A stretch of 64,000 bases of DNA from JALYNX01 sp963724825 (GTDB taxonomy: Bacteria > Actinomycetota > Acidimicrobiia > Spongiisociales > ZC4RG35): contig CAVRWT010000001.1 in NCBI GenBank assembly GCA_963724825.1, forward strand, positions 124,001 to 188,000, written 5' to 3'. Numbering within the stretch: position 1 is the first letter of the stretch; the number at the start of each line of letters is the position of its first letter. Under the pieces are notes generated by a model, which was not told the origin of the DNA, made no database searches, and saw only the letters and a list, made by a program, of their open reading frames with translations. Both the position numbers and the translations under genes were made by a program. This document shows positions 27,462 through 35,347 of this stretch, piece by piece.

Positions 27462-27805
27462 AGGTCAGGGCCCAAGCCAAATACATCCGCCAGTCGCCGT
27501 ACAAGGTGCGGCTCGTTCTCGACCTGGTGCGCGGGCTCCCCGTCATCGAGGCCGAAGACGTGTTGCGCCTGACACCGCGTGGCGCCACGGAGCCGGTGGC
27601 CAAGGTGCTGCGCTCAGCTGTGGCCAACGCCGAGCACAACCACGCCCTCGACTCCGAGGACCTGGTGGTCGCCGAGGCGTATGCCGACGAGGGCCCGACC
27701 CTGAAGCGTTACCGGCCACGGGCTCGGGGACGGGCAGCCAAGATCAGAAAGCGAACGAGCCACATCACGATCGTGGTGTCGGACAGGAATGAGGAGGTGA
27801 ACTGA
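27458..27805 (+). CDS. rplV: 50S ribosomal protein L22
   Basis: 115 residues. The start KVRAQAKYIRQSPYKVRLVL and the tunnel beta-hairpin region YRPRARGRAAKIRKRTSHIT (macrolide site) are present. Its TGA shares a base with the rpsC ATG. Confidence 0.98.
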   Translation: MKVRAQAKYIRQSPYKVRLVLDLVRGLPVIEAEDVLRLTPRGATEPVAKVLRSAVANAEHNHALDSEDLVVAEAYADEGPTLKRYRPRARGRAAKIRKRTSHITIVVSDRNEEVN

Positions 27806-28938
27806 TGGGTCAGAAGGTTCACCCCTATTCGTTCCGGCTAGGTGTTTCCACTGACTGGAAGTCGAAGTGGTTCTCCGAAAAGGACTACGTCGCATTCGTG
27901 AACGAGGACTGGAGAATCCGCAAATACCTGACGGACGAGCTGCTCCGCGGCGCGGTTTCCCGCGTCGACATCGAGCGCACCCGGGACCGGCTCATCGTGG
28001 ACATCCACACCGCCCGCCCTGGCGTGGTCATCGGCCGCAAGGGTGCCGAGGCCGAACGGCTTCGTGGTGCTCTCGAGGCCATGGCCGATCGCCCGGTGAA
28101 GCTGAATATCAACGAGGTGAAGGATCCCGATCTCGATGCCGCGCTCCTCGCTCGGGGGATCGCGGACCAGATCGAAAACCGGATCGCCTTCCGCCGCGCC
28201 ATGAAGCGTGCGATCGCGTCTGCCCTCAAGGCCGGGGCCGAGGGGGTTCGCGTGGAGTGCAAGGGCCGCTTGGGCGGTGCCGAGATGGGTCGTCGCGAGT
28301 GGTATCGCGAGGGTCGGGTTCCACTTCACACTTTCCGTGCCGACATCGACTACGGCACTGCGACCGCTCACACCACGGTGGGCACCATCGGGGTCAAGGT
28401 TTGGGTCTATCGGGGCGAGGTGGTTTCCCGGGGCCAGGTTTCTGGAGATCGAATTGCGGCCGAAGCCGACCTCGCGGTTGGCGGGCCGGCGCGCCGGACC
28501 CGCAAGAGCATCAAGTCCCGGGCCGAAGAGGCTGCAGGCTCCGACGCCAGGCCAAGGCTGATCGAAGCCGGTGGCGGCAAGCGCCTCATCGAGGCCGGTG
28601 GGGGCAAGAAGGAAGGCGGCCGCCGGATCATCGAGGCCGGTGGCGGGCGTCGCCCCACAGCCGCCGAGGCTCAGGTGGAGTACGAGTCGGCCCGCGAGGA
28701 CGTCGTCCTGCCTGAGGGCGAGGTTGCAGCTCCCGCGGCCGATCTGGAGGCGACCGCCGAGACTGTTGTTGCACCCCCCTCGTCCGAGCAGAGCTCGGAC
28801 GGTCCCCCCGCGGAGCAGGGGGACAACCAGGTTCCTGAGGCCGAGCAGAGCTCGGACGGTCCCTCCGCGGAGCAGGGCGACAACCCACCCGCCGAGGTCG
28901 ACGCGACCACCGACTCCACCGAAGGCGAAGAGGAGTAG
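27805..28938 (+). CDS. rpsC: 30S ribosomal protein S3 with a long repetitive acidic C-terminal extension
   Basis: 377 residues, whereas S3 is normally about 210-280. The core is normal: MGQKVHPYSFRLGV, KH motif VVIGRKGAEAERLRGALE, and GRLGGAEMGRREWYREGRVP. From about residue 235 a low-complexity tail starts: three glycine-rich units of the type (R)LIEAGGGK, then an acidic Ala/Glu/Pro segment with two copies of EQSSDGPPAEQGDN, ending STEGEEE. The tail would hang from the mRNA-entry face of the 30S subunit. Continuous high-GC coding supports it being real. Confidence 0.96.
   Translation: MGQKVHPYSFRLGVSTDWKSKWFSEKDYVAFVNEDWRIRKYLTDELLRGAVSRVDIERTRDRLIVDIHTARPGVVIGRKGAEAERLRGALEAMADRPVKLNINEVKDPDLDAALLARGIADQIENRIAFRRAMKRAIASALKAGAEGVRVECKGRLGGAEMGRREWYREGRVPLHTFRADIDYGTATAHTTVGTIGVKVWVYRGEVVSRGQVSGDRIAAEADLAVGGPARRTRKSIKSRAEEAAGSDARPRLIEAGGGKRLIEAGGGKKEGGRRIIEAGGGRRPTAAEAQVEYESAREDVVLPEGEVAAPAADLEATAETVVAPPSSEQSSDGPPAEQGDNQVPEAEQSSDGPSAEQGDNPPAEVDATTDSTEGEEE
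28786..28884 (+). repeat. 42-bp direct repeat in the rpsC tail
   Basis: Near-identical 42-bp units at 28786-28827 and 28843-28884 (period 57 bp) encode EQSSDGPPAEQGDN and EQSSDGPSAEQGDN. Recent in-frame duplication is the simplest origin. Confidence 0.85.
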
Positions 28939-28941
28939 GCG

Positions 28942-29355
28942 ATGTTGATGCCCAAGAGGACAAAACATCGCAAGATGCATCGCGGCCGGAGATCCGGAGT
29001 CGCCAAGGGTGGAACCCAGGTGAACTTCGGGGAGTACGGCTTGCAGGCGCTCGAGGCCGGGTGGATAACCGCTCGTCAGATCGAGGCGGCTCGTGTTGCC
29101 ATCACCCGAGCCGTCAAACGTGGCGGCAAGGTTTGGATCACGATCTTCCCCGACAAGCCGGTCACCCAAAAGCCCGCCGAGACTCGCATGGGATCCGGCA
29201 AGGGAAACCCAGAGTTCTGGGTCTCGGTCGTGAAGCCGGGACGGGTGATGTTCGAATTGGCCGGCGTTCCCGAGGACCTGGCCCGTGAGGCGATGCGGAA
29301 AGCCGGGAACAAGCTGCCGATCAGAACCCGATTTGTCTCCCGGGAGGAGCTATGA
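28942..29355 (+). CDS. rplP: 50S ribosomal protein L16
   Basis: 137 residues from ATG 28942 (ATG 28948, MPKRTKHRKMHRGR, is an alternative and the more usual L16 start). Contains GVAKGGTQVNFGEYGLQALE and TRMGSGKGNPEFWVSVVKPG. L16 shapes the A-site side of the 50S central protuberance. It overlaps rpmC (ATGA). Confidence 0.98.
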   Translation: MLMPKRTKHRKMHRGRRSGVAKGGTQVNFGEYGLQALEAGWITARQIEAARVAITRAVKRGGKVWITIFPDKPVTQKPAETRMGSGKGNPEFWVSVVKPGRVMFELAGVPEDLAREAMRKAGNKLPIRTRFVSREEL

Positions 29356-29573
29356 GCCCCACCGAGATCCGCGACATGTCGGACTCAGAGCTGGTGGATG
29401 CTCTGGGCGAGGCAAAGATGGAGCATTTCAACCTGCGTTTTCAACTCGCAACCAATCAACTCGACAACAACGCCCGTATTCGTGAGGTGAAGAGGGACAT
29501 CGCCCGAATCCTCACCGTGATGCGCGAGCGAGAGTCCCAGGAGTCGCTAACAGCGGCCGAGGAGCGTGCCTGA
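29352..29573 (+). CDS. rpmC: 50S ribosomal protein L29
   Basis: 73 residues: EIRDMSDSELVDALGEAKME and NLRFQLATNQLDNNARIREV are the L29 coiled-coil hairpin. Located near the tunnel exit. Its stop shares a base with the rpsQ ATG. Confidence 0.97.
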   Translation: MSPTEIRDMSDSELVDALGEAKMEHFNLRFQLATNQLDNNARIREVKRDIARILTVMRERESQESLTAAEERA

Positions 29574-29839
29574 TGACAGAAGACAGCACGAGAGGACGTC
29601 GCAAGGTCCGTGTTGGCGTGGTCGTATCCGACGCGCGCGACAAGACCGTCACCGTGGAGGTTCCTACTCAGATGAGCCATCCGCGCTATGACAAAGTCGT
29701 CCGTCGTAGCACCAAGTTCCATGCCCATGACGAGGCCAACGACGCCAAGGTTGGCGACACGGTCCGCATCATGGAGACCCGACCCCTCTCGAAGCAGAAG
29801 AGGTGGCGTGTAGTCGAGGTCGTGGAGCGGGCCAGATGA
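29573..29839 (+). CDS. rpsQ: 30S ribosomal protein S17
   Basis: 88 residues. S17 core RKVRVGVVVSDARDKTVTVE, HDEANDAKVGDTVRIMETRP and LSKQKRWRVVEVVERAR. A primary 16S rRNA binder. It ends in an ATGA overlap with rplN. Confidence 0.98.
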   Translation: MTEDSTRGRRKVRVGVVVSDARDKTVTVEVPTQMSHPRYDKVVRRSTKFHAHDEANDAKVGDTVRIMETRPLSKQKRWRVVEVVERAR

Positions 29840-30222
29840 TCCAGCAGGAATCCCGCCTCAAGGTGGCCGACAACACCGGTGCCCGCGAACTCCTCTGTAT
29901 TCGCGTCCTCGGCGGTTCGTCGCGTCGATACGCCGGGATCGGCGACATCATCGTGGGGACCGTCAAGGACGCCAACCCTGGCGGGTCGGTGAAGAAGGGC
30001 GAGGTCGTCAAGGCCGTCGTGGTGCGCACCAAGAAGGAGTCACGTCGCTCCGATGGCACCTACATCCGCTTCGATGACAACGCCTGCGTGATCATCGACA
30101 ACAACTCTCAGCCACGCGGGACACGCATCTTCGGTCCGGTGGCGCGAGAGCTCCGCGACCGCAAGTTCATGCGAGATCGTCCTGCGTCTGACCGCTCGCC
30201 GGCCAGAGGGTTGCTGTGCTGA
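29836..30222 (+). CDS. rplN: 50S ribosomal protein L14 with atypical C-terminus
   Basis: 128 residues from ATG 29836 (MIQQESRLKVADNTGARELL). The core through FGPVARELRDRKFM is normal, but the usual terminal K(I)VSLAPEVL is replaced by MRDRPASDRSPARGLLC, about six residues longer than standard. The stop/start overlap TGATG with rplX argues that this end is real rather than a local frameshift, but a sequence error cannot be excluded given others nearby. Confidence 0.95.
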   Translation: MIQQESRLKVADNTGARELLCIRVLGGSSRRYAGIGDIIVGTVKDANPGGSVKKGEVVKAVVVRTKKESRRSDGTYIRFDDNACVIIDNNSQPRGTRIFGPVARELRDRKFMRDRPASDRSPARGLLC

Positions 30223-30527
30223 TGAAGCTAAAACAGGGGGACAAGGTGATGGTGATCTCCGGCAAGGATGCCGGGAAGGAGTCGCGCATCAGCCGGGTCT
30301 TCCCCAAGGACGACAAGATCCTCGTCGAAGGGGTCAACACCGCCAAGCGTCACACCAAGCCGAGAGGTCAGACGATGCAGGGCGGGATCATCGACAAGGA
30401 CATGCCGATCTCGGTTTCCAACGTGATGATCGTGTGTGAGAAGTGCGGCCCGACCCGAATCGCCCACAAGTTCGACGACAACGGCGTCAAGCACCGGGTC
30501 TGCGTGAAATGTGAAGGTGAGCTGTGA
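30222..30527 (+). CDS. rplX: 50S ribosomal protein L24
   Basis: 101 residues from ATG 30222. KOW segment KLKQGDKVMVISGKDAGKES, VEGVNTAKRHTKPRG, and a C-terminal CxxC...CxxC pair (CEKCGPTR and CVKCEGEL) as in the zinc-ribbon type L24. An assembly initiator of the 50S subunit. GTG of rplE overlaps its end. Confidence 0.97.
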   Translation: MKLKQGDKVMVISGKDAGKESRISRVFPKDDKILVEGVNTAKRHTKPRGQTMQGGIIDKDMPISVSNVMIVCEKCGPTRIAHKFDDNGVKHRVCVKCEGEL

Positions 30528-31087
30528 GCGAGATACCGCGCCTCAAAGCCCGCTACGCCGAGGAGATCGGCCCGATGCTCAAAGACCAACTCGGGCTGGC
30601 CAACGTCATGGAGGTCCCGCGCCTCGACAAGATCGTGGTGAACATGGGCGTCGGCGAGGCGGTTCAGGACAAGAAGGCCATCGACTCCGCGATGGACGAA
30701 CTGAGCCTCATCACCGGCCAAAAGGCGCGGATGAACCGCTCAAGGAAGTCGATCGCCGGGTTCAAGGTGAGGGAAGGGATGCCTATCGGCGCCTCGGTCA
30801 CCCTCCGCGGGGCCAGGATGTGGGAGTTCTTCGACCGGCTGCTTGCGGTGGCGATTCCCCGGATCCGCGACTTCCGCGGCCTCAACGCGACTTCATTCGA
30901 CGGCCGGGGCAACTACAGCTTCGGGGTCACCGAGCAGTTGATCTTTCCCGAGATCGACTTCGATCAGGTTTCATCGACACGGGGGATGGACATCACCATC
31001 TGCACCACCGCCACCAACGACGAGCACGCCAAGGCGTTGCTCGATGCCTACGGATTCCCGTTCCGCAAGGCAACCACGGGGGTCTGA
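30524..31087 (+). CDS. rplE: 50S ribosomal protein L5
   Basis: 187 residues from GTG 30524. Contains VPRLDKIVVNMGVGEAVQDK, TGQKARMNRSRKSIAGFKVR, LRGARMWEFFDRL and the C-terminal GMDITICTTATNDEHAKALL. L5 binds 5S rRNA and contacts P-site tRNA. Confidence 0.98.
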   Translation: MSEIPRLKARYAEEIGPMLKDQLGLANVMEVPRLDKIVVNMGVGEAVQDKKAIDSAMDELSLITGQKARMNRSRKSIAGFKVREGMPIGASVTLRGARMWEFFDRLLAVAIPRIRDFRGLNATSFDGRGNYSFGVTEQLIFPEIDFDQVSSTRGMDITICTTATNDEHAKALLDAYGFPFRKATTGV

Positions 31088-31098
31088 AGGAGAAATGA

Positions 31099-31284
31099 AT
31101 GGCTAAGAAATCTCTAGTTGCCAAGGCGAAGCGAACGCCGAAGTTCAAGGTGCGTGGCTACAACCGCTGTCAGCGGTGTGGTCGGTCGCGCGCCTATCTG
31201 CGTGACTTCGGGATGTGCCGCATCTGTGTTCGCCAGTTGGCCTCGCAGGGCGAGCTGCCCGGTGTCAGAAAGGCGTCCTGGTAA
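31099..31284 (+). CDS. rpsN: 30S ribosomal protein S14, zinc-binding type Z
   Basis: 61 residues, the short C+ form. Zinc ligands C24, C27, C40 and C43 (CQRCGRS and CRICVR) are intact. Ends DFGMCRICVRQLASQGELPG and KKASW-like VRKASW. Its stop overlaps the rpsH ATG. Confidence 0.98.
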   Translation: MAKKSLVAKAKRTPKFKVRGYNRCQRCGRSRAYLRDFGMCRICVRQLASQGELPGVRKASW

Positions 31285-31679
31285 TGGTCAACGATCCAAT
31301 CGCAGACATGCTGACCCGGATCCGCAACGCGGTTGCGGTGGGCCATGAGCGCGTTGCCATGCCCGCATCGAAGATGAAAGTGGGCATTGCCCGCATCCTC
31401 CAGGACGAGGGCTTCATCGACCGCTTCGACGTCAAAGACAGTGGTGCCGTGCCCGAGTTGGAGCTGGTTCTCCGCTACGGCGCCCGACGCCAGCCTGCCA
31501 TCGGCGGCATCAAGCGCATCTCCAAGCCCGGACACCGCATCTACCGGGGCGCCAGCGAGATTCCGCGGGTCCTCGGCGGTCTCGGCGTTGCCGTGGTCTC
31601 GACGAGCCAGGGCCTGCTTCCTGACCGTGAAGCCCGTCGTCGCCGGTTGGGCGGCGAGATCGTGTGCGAGGTCTGGTGA
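31284..31679 (+). CDS. rpsH: 30S ribosomal protein S8
   Basis: 131 residues from ATG 31284 (MVNDPIADMLTRIRNAVAVG). C-terminal motif STSQGLLPDREARRRRLGGE and ICEVW-like IVCEVW are typical. S8 binds the 16S central domain and, in E. coli, represses the spc operon at rplE. Confidence 0.98.
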   Translation: MVNDPIADMLTRIRNAVAVGHERVAMPASKMKVGIARILQDEGFIDRFDVKDSGAVPELELVLRYGARRQPAIGGIKRISKPGHRIYRGASEIPRVLGGLGVAVVSTSQGLLPDREARRRRLGGEIVCEVW

Positions 31680-31680
31680 C

Positions 31681-32217
31681 ATGAGTCGTGTAGGCAAGAT
31701 GCCGGTCACCGTGCCCTCTGGTGTCGATGTCGACATCAAGGGCACCAAGGTGATCGTCAAAGGCAGTCGGGGCGAGTTGTCCCGCGAATTCACCGATCGG
31801 GTGAGCTTCCAGATGGACGATGGTGTGGTCACCGTCGGCCGTGAGGACGACACCCGCGAGTCGAGGGCGCTCCACGGCTTGTCGCGGGCGCTCCTCTCCA
31901 ACATGGTGGTCGGGGTCTCGGAAGGCTTCAGCAAGGTGCTCGAGATCCAGGGTGTCGGCTATCGCGCCTCGCTCAAAGGCGAGGACATCGAGCTTCTGGT
32001 CGGGTTCAGCCACCCGGTCGATGTCCCGGCGCCGAAGGGGATCACCTTCGAGGTCCCCGAGCCGACCCGCATCGTGGTTTCCGGCATCGACAAGGAACAG
32101 GTGGGCCTGGTCGCCGCCAACATTCGCAAAATTCGCCCTCCCGAGCCCTACAAGGGCAAGGGAATTCGTTATGCCGGCGAGCACGTGCGTCGCAAGGCCG
32201 GGAAGGCAGGTAAGTGA
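31681..32217 (+). CDS. rplF: 50S ribosomal protein L6
   Basis: 178 residues from ATG 31681 (MSRVGKMPVTVPSGVDVDIK). Two L6 repeats are visible, the second ending RKIRPPEPYKGKGIRYAGEH. L6 lies near the factor-binding site. Its TGA overlaps the rplR ATG. Confidence 0.98.
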   Translation: MSRVGKMPVTVPSGVDVDIKGTKVIVKGSRGELSREFTDRVSFQMDDGVVTVGREDDTRESRALHGLSRALLSNMVVGVSEGFSKVLEIQGVGYRASLKGEDIELLVGFSHPVDVPAPKGITFEVPEPTRIVVSGIDKEQVGLVAANIRKIRPPEPYKGKGIRYAGEHVRRKAGKAGK

Positions 32218-32570
32218 TGAACGGCTCCCGAAAGGATGCTCGGTCCCGGCGCCATACGCGGGTCCGGAAGCGGGTGCGGGGCACTGGAGAGCGCCCCCGT
32301 CTCGCGGTATTCCGCAGCAATCGCTATATCTACGCACAGATAATCGACGACACCGTCGGCAAGACCCTGGCTTCGGCTTCCTCACAGGAGACCGATCTCA
32401 AGAGCTCGACTTTGAACATGTCGACCGCGGCCAAGGTCGGTGAGCTGCTGGCAGGACGGGCCAAGGACGCCGGTGTCAGCACCGTCGTCTTCGACCGCGG
32501 CGGATACAAGTACCACGGCAAGGTCAAGGCTCTCGCCGACGCCGCCCGCGAATCAGGATTGGAGTTCTGA
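32217..32570 (+). CDS. rplR: 50S ribosomal protein L18
   Basis: 117 residues from ATG 32217; a GTG three bases earlier is in frame. GTGERPRLAVFRSNRYIYAQ, DTVGKTLASASSQE and VFDRGGYKYHGKVKALADAA are typical. L18 binds 5S rRNA with L5. Confidence 0.97.
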   Translation: MNGSRKDARSRRHTRVRKRVRGTGERPRLAVFRSNRYIYAQIIDDTVGKTLASASSQETDLKSSTLNMSTAAKVGELLAGRAKDAGVSTVVFDRGGYKYHGKVKALADAARESGLEF

Positions 32571-32571
32571 A

Positions 32572-33117
32572 ATGGCCCAGGAGCAAAGCCAGTACGACGA
32601 GCGGGTGATCCAGATCAACCGCGTCGCCAAGGTGGTCAAGGGTGGTCGCCGTTTCAGCTTCACCGCTTTGGTCGTCGTTGGTGACGGCAACGGCAAAGTT
32701 GGGATCGGATACGGCAAGGCCAAAGAGGTCCCGGCTGCCATCCAGAAGGGGATGGAGAGCGCCCGGCGAGCGATGGTCAGCATCGCCATGGCCGGCCAGA
32801 CCGTGGTCCACACCACGACCGGCGAACATGGCGCCTCAAAGGTGCTGGTCAAGCCGGCCGCACCCGGAACCGGTGTCATCGCCGGCGGAGCCGTACGCCA
32901 GATTCTCGAGGCGGCCGGCGTCAAGGACGCCCTCGCCAAGTCGCTTGGCTCGCCGACCCATCTCAATGTGGCGAAGGCGGCGATGAATGCCCTCACCAAC
33001 CAGCGTCGCCCCGACGAGGTTGCCCGGCTCCGCGGGAAGCAGGCCGAGGACATCGTGCCTCCCGGGCTGCTGGCTGCCTACAGAGGCACGGAATCACTCC
33101 GTGCCCACACCAAGTGA
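32572..33117 (+). CDS. rpsE: 30S ribosomal protein S5
   Basis: 181 residues from ATG 32572, one base after the rplR stop. Motifs VVKGGRRFSFTALVVVGDGN, VGIGYGKAKEVPAAIQKGME and LGSPTHLNVAKAAMNAL are present; S5 affects decoding fidelity and mRNA entry. Confidence 0.98.
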   Translation: MAQEQSQYDERVIQINRVAKVVKGGRRFSFTALVVVGDGNGKVGIGYGKAKEVPAAIQKGMESARRAMVSIAMAGQTVVHTTTGEHGASKVLVKPAAPGTGVIAGGAVRQILEAAGVKDALAKSLGSPTHLNVAKAAMNALTNQRRPDEVARLRGKQAEDIVPPGLLAAYRGTESLRAHTK

Positions 33118-33125
33118 GCTCGGCG

Positions 33126-33311
33126 ATGGCAACCAAGACAGTGAAAGTGACTTTGAGGCGATCTGTGATCGGTGAGAAGCCCAAGACAAGGGCGACGGTC
33201 GAGTCTCTCGGCCTGCGCAAGCTCAACCAAACCCGGGAGCACACGGACACCCCGACTCTGCGCGGGATGCTGCACAGCGTTCGACATCTGGTGGAAGTGG
33301 AAGAGGTCTGA
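33126..33311 (+). CDS. rpmD: 50S ribosomal protein L30
   Basis: 61 residues from ATG 33126 (a GTG at 33114 overlapping the rpsE stop is possible). VTLRRSVIGEKPKTRATVES and HTDTPTLRGMLHSVRHLV fit L30. Confidence 0.96.
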   Translation: MATKTVKVTLRRSVIGEKPKTRATVESLGLRKLNQTREHTDTPTLRGMLHSVRHLVEVEEV

Positions 33312-33313
33312 AG

Positions 33314-33772
33314 ATGACTGACGAGAAGAAACAACTGAAACTGCACGACCTCAAGCCGGCACCCGGCTCCAAGAAGGAGCGGATTCGGGTGGGCCGTGGC
33401 GAAGGCGGGCGCCGGGGGAAGACCGCTGGTCGTGGCACCAAGGGGCTCAAGGCTCGTAACACCTTGCGTCCTGGGTTCGAAGGTGGTCAGACCGCCCTTG
33501 CGATGCGCCTGCCCAAGCTTCCCGGGTTCAAGAACCCGAACAAGGAAGAGTTCGCAATCGTGAACCTGGCAGCCCTCGACACCTTCGATGCGGGCAGCGA
33601 AGTCACCCCCGAGGAGCTCCGGAACCGGGGCATGATCCGGCACAAGGGCCGGGTGAAGGTTTTGGCGCAGGGGGAGATCGGGAAGGCCCTCACGGTCAAG
33701 GCCCACGCTTTCAGTGCGGCGGCACGCGCCAAGATTGAAGCGGCCGGAGGGACTGTCGAGGTCATCTCATGA
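33314..33772 (+). CDS. rplO: 50S ribosomal protein L15
   Basis: 152 residues. Typical LHDLKPAPGSKKERIRVGRG, GRGTKGLKARNTLRPGFEGG and MRLPKLPGF. L15 is a late-assembly 50S protein. A 106-bp gap with an inverted repeat follows before secY. Confidence 0.98.
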   Translation: MTDEKKQLKLHDLKPAPGSKKERIRVGRGEGGRRGKTAGRGTKGLKARNTLRPGFEGGQTALAMRLPKLPGFKNPNKEEFAIVNLAALDTFDAGSEVTPEELRNRGMIRHKGRVKVLAQGEIGKALTVKAHAFSAAARAKIEAAGGTVEVIS

Positions 33773-33778
33773 ACGCTC

Positions 33779-33834
33779 TCCGTTATCCGTTCTCCGTTTT
33801 CCGTCACGGATTACGGATAACGGAACACGGACAA
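33779..33834 (+). repeat. CCGTT-type inverted repeat between rplO and secY
   Basis: CGTTATCCGT (33781-33790) and ACGGATAACG (33813-33822) pair perfectly; between and around them further TCCGTT and AACGGA units allow several alternative pairings. It is not followed by a T-run. The same repeat type lies before rplC and upstream of the VanW gene. The rest of the 106-bp gap carries no gene. Confidence 0.65.
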
Positions 33835-33878
33835 CCGACCACCTAAGACGAGATCCAAGACAGAATCAAGACTTCAAA

Positions 33879-35197
33879 ATGCTCACCATTTACCGCAACA
33901 TGTTCAAGGTCCCGGATCTCCGGGCCAAGATCCTGTTCACACTGGCGATGTTCGGTGTCTACCGGTTGGGATGCACCATCCCGGTCCCCGGAATCGACCT
34001 CCAGGCCGTCGAGCTCTTCCAGTCCCAGCAGGAGGCGGGTGGCATCTACGGTCTCCTCAACCTGTTCTCGGGTGGGGCACTGGAGTCCTTCTCGGTGTTC
34101 TCGTTGGGGATCATCCCCTACATCACGGCGTCGATCATCCTTCAGCTGCTGACAGTCGTGATCCCCAAGTTGCAGGCCCTCCAGGATGAGGGTGAGTCCG
34201 GGCGCAAGGTGATCACGCAATGGACCCGTTACCTGACGGTGATCCTTGCCCTGATCCAGTCCACCAGCTTCACCTATCTCTTCCATGTCGGTCGGTTCAC
34301 CAACGGCATCGACCTGATCCCGAACTACTCGACCGGTCGGGTGATCCTGGTTGTGCTGACGATGACTGCTGGAACCGCGATGGTGATGTGGCTCGGTGAG
34401 CTGATCACCCAGCGCGGGGTTGGCAACGGGATGTCGCTGATCATCTTTGTTTCGATTCTCAGCCAGTTCCCATTCATCTTCGGCCAGATCTGGGGTCAGA
34501 CCGTGGCTGCCAACCTCCCCATCCGGTTCATCGTGGTGGTGGCCGTATTCCTGGTCATGATCGGCGCCATCATCTACGTCGACCAGGCCCAGCGCCGGAT
34601 ACCGATCCAATTCGCGAAGCGGGTTCGGGGTCGCCGGGTGATGGGTGGTCAGTCGACATACATCCCGCTCAAGGTCAACACCGCGGGCGTGATCCCGGTC
34701 ATCTTCGCCACCTCGGTCCTGCTCATTCCTTCGCTGATCATCACCGCCATCCCGTCGGATGCGGCTTGGGTGCAGTCGATCTACAACTGGATCAACGGCA
34801 ATCTCGGCGGCAGCAGAGGAAGTGGTGTGAGCTGGTGGTACATCCTGATCCTCTTCTGCTCTGATCATCTTCTTCACCTACTTCTACACGGCGATCCAGT
34901 TCGACCCTGAGAAGCAGGCGGAGATGATCCAGCGTCAGGGCGGATTCGTTCCCGGGGTACGCCCCGGGCGGCAGACTTCCAAGCATCTGGCTTTCATCCT
35001 CAATCGGATCACCCTGCCCGGGATCGATCTTCCTGGCGACGATTGCGATCCTCCCCGCGATCGCCGGGGCGGTTTGGAACATCTCCATCGCCTTCTCCGG
35101 GGTGTCGATCCTGATCGTGGTCGGGGTGGCACTCGAGACCATGAAGCAGATCGAGTCCCAGCTGACGATGAGGAACTACGAAGGGATTCTGACGTGA
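33879..35197 (+). CDS. secY: Protein translocase subunit SecY (frame interrupted twice)
   Basis: Starts at ATG 33879 (MLTIYRNMFKVPDLRAKILF) and shows the ten-helix SecY pattern with FGVYRLGCTIPVPGID, the plug region and GELITQRGVGNGMSLIIF. An extra base at about 34857 breaks the frame after WWYILILF; removing it restores ALIIFFTYFYTAIQFDP. A second extra base at about 35023 breaks it after NRITLPG; removing it restores SIFLATIAILPAIAGAVW and the end MKQIESQLTMRNYEGILT. Corrected length is about 438 residues. As SecY is essential, both are probably sequence errors. Confidence 0.93.
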
Positions 35198-35208
35198 GGT
35201 GGGGGTGG

Positions 35209-35347
35209 GGCGGTAGCACCGGCCGACCGGCGTCTGTTTGCCCATCGGCTCAAAGACCAGCAAGCACACAGCTGGAGTTAGTCCCAGGCCGGGCTGAGGC
35301 CGTCGAAGTCACCGGAGACTGTCGGGCAAAGTCGGCCGGCAATCAAG
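35209..35347 (+). repeat. Covarying 3' hairpin element, copy C (secY-adk gap)
   Basis: Starts GGCGGTAGC (35209-35217). Outer helix CCGGCCGAC (35219-35227) with GTCGGCCGG (35331-35339), bulge CGGCGTCTG (35228-35236), inner helix TTTGCCC (35237-35243) with GGGCAAA (35324-35330), 80-nt variable centre, and 3' tail CAATCAAG (35340-35347) touching the adk ATG. It starts 11 nt after the secY stop. Confidence 0.88.

Noticed and set aside
35209..35347. Integron attC sites for the hairpin family
   Set aside because: Variable loops with conserved ends resemble attC, but the R' core GTTRRRY/RYYYAAC and cassette context are absent, and elements sit between core operon genes.
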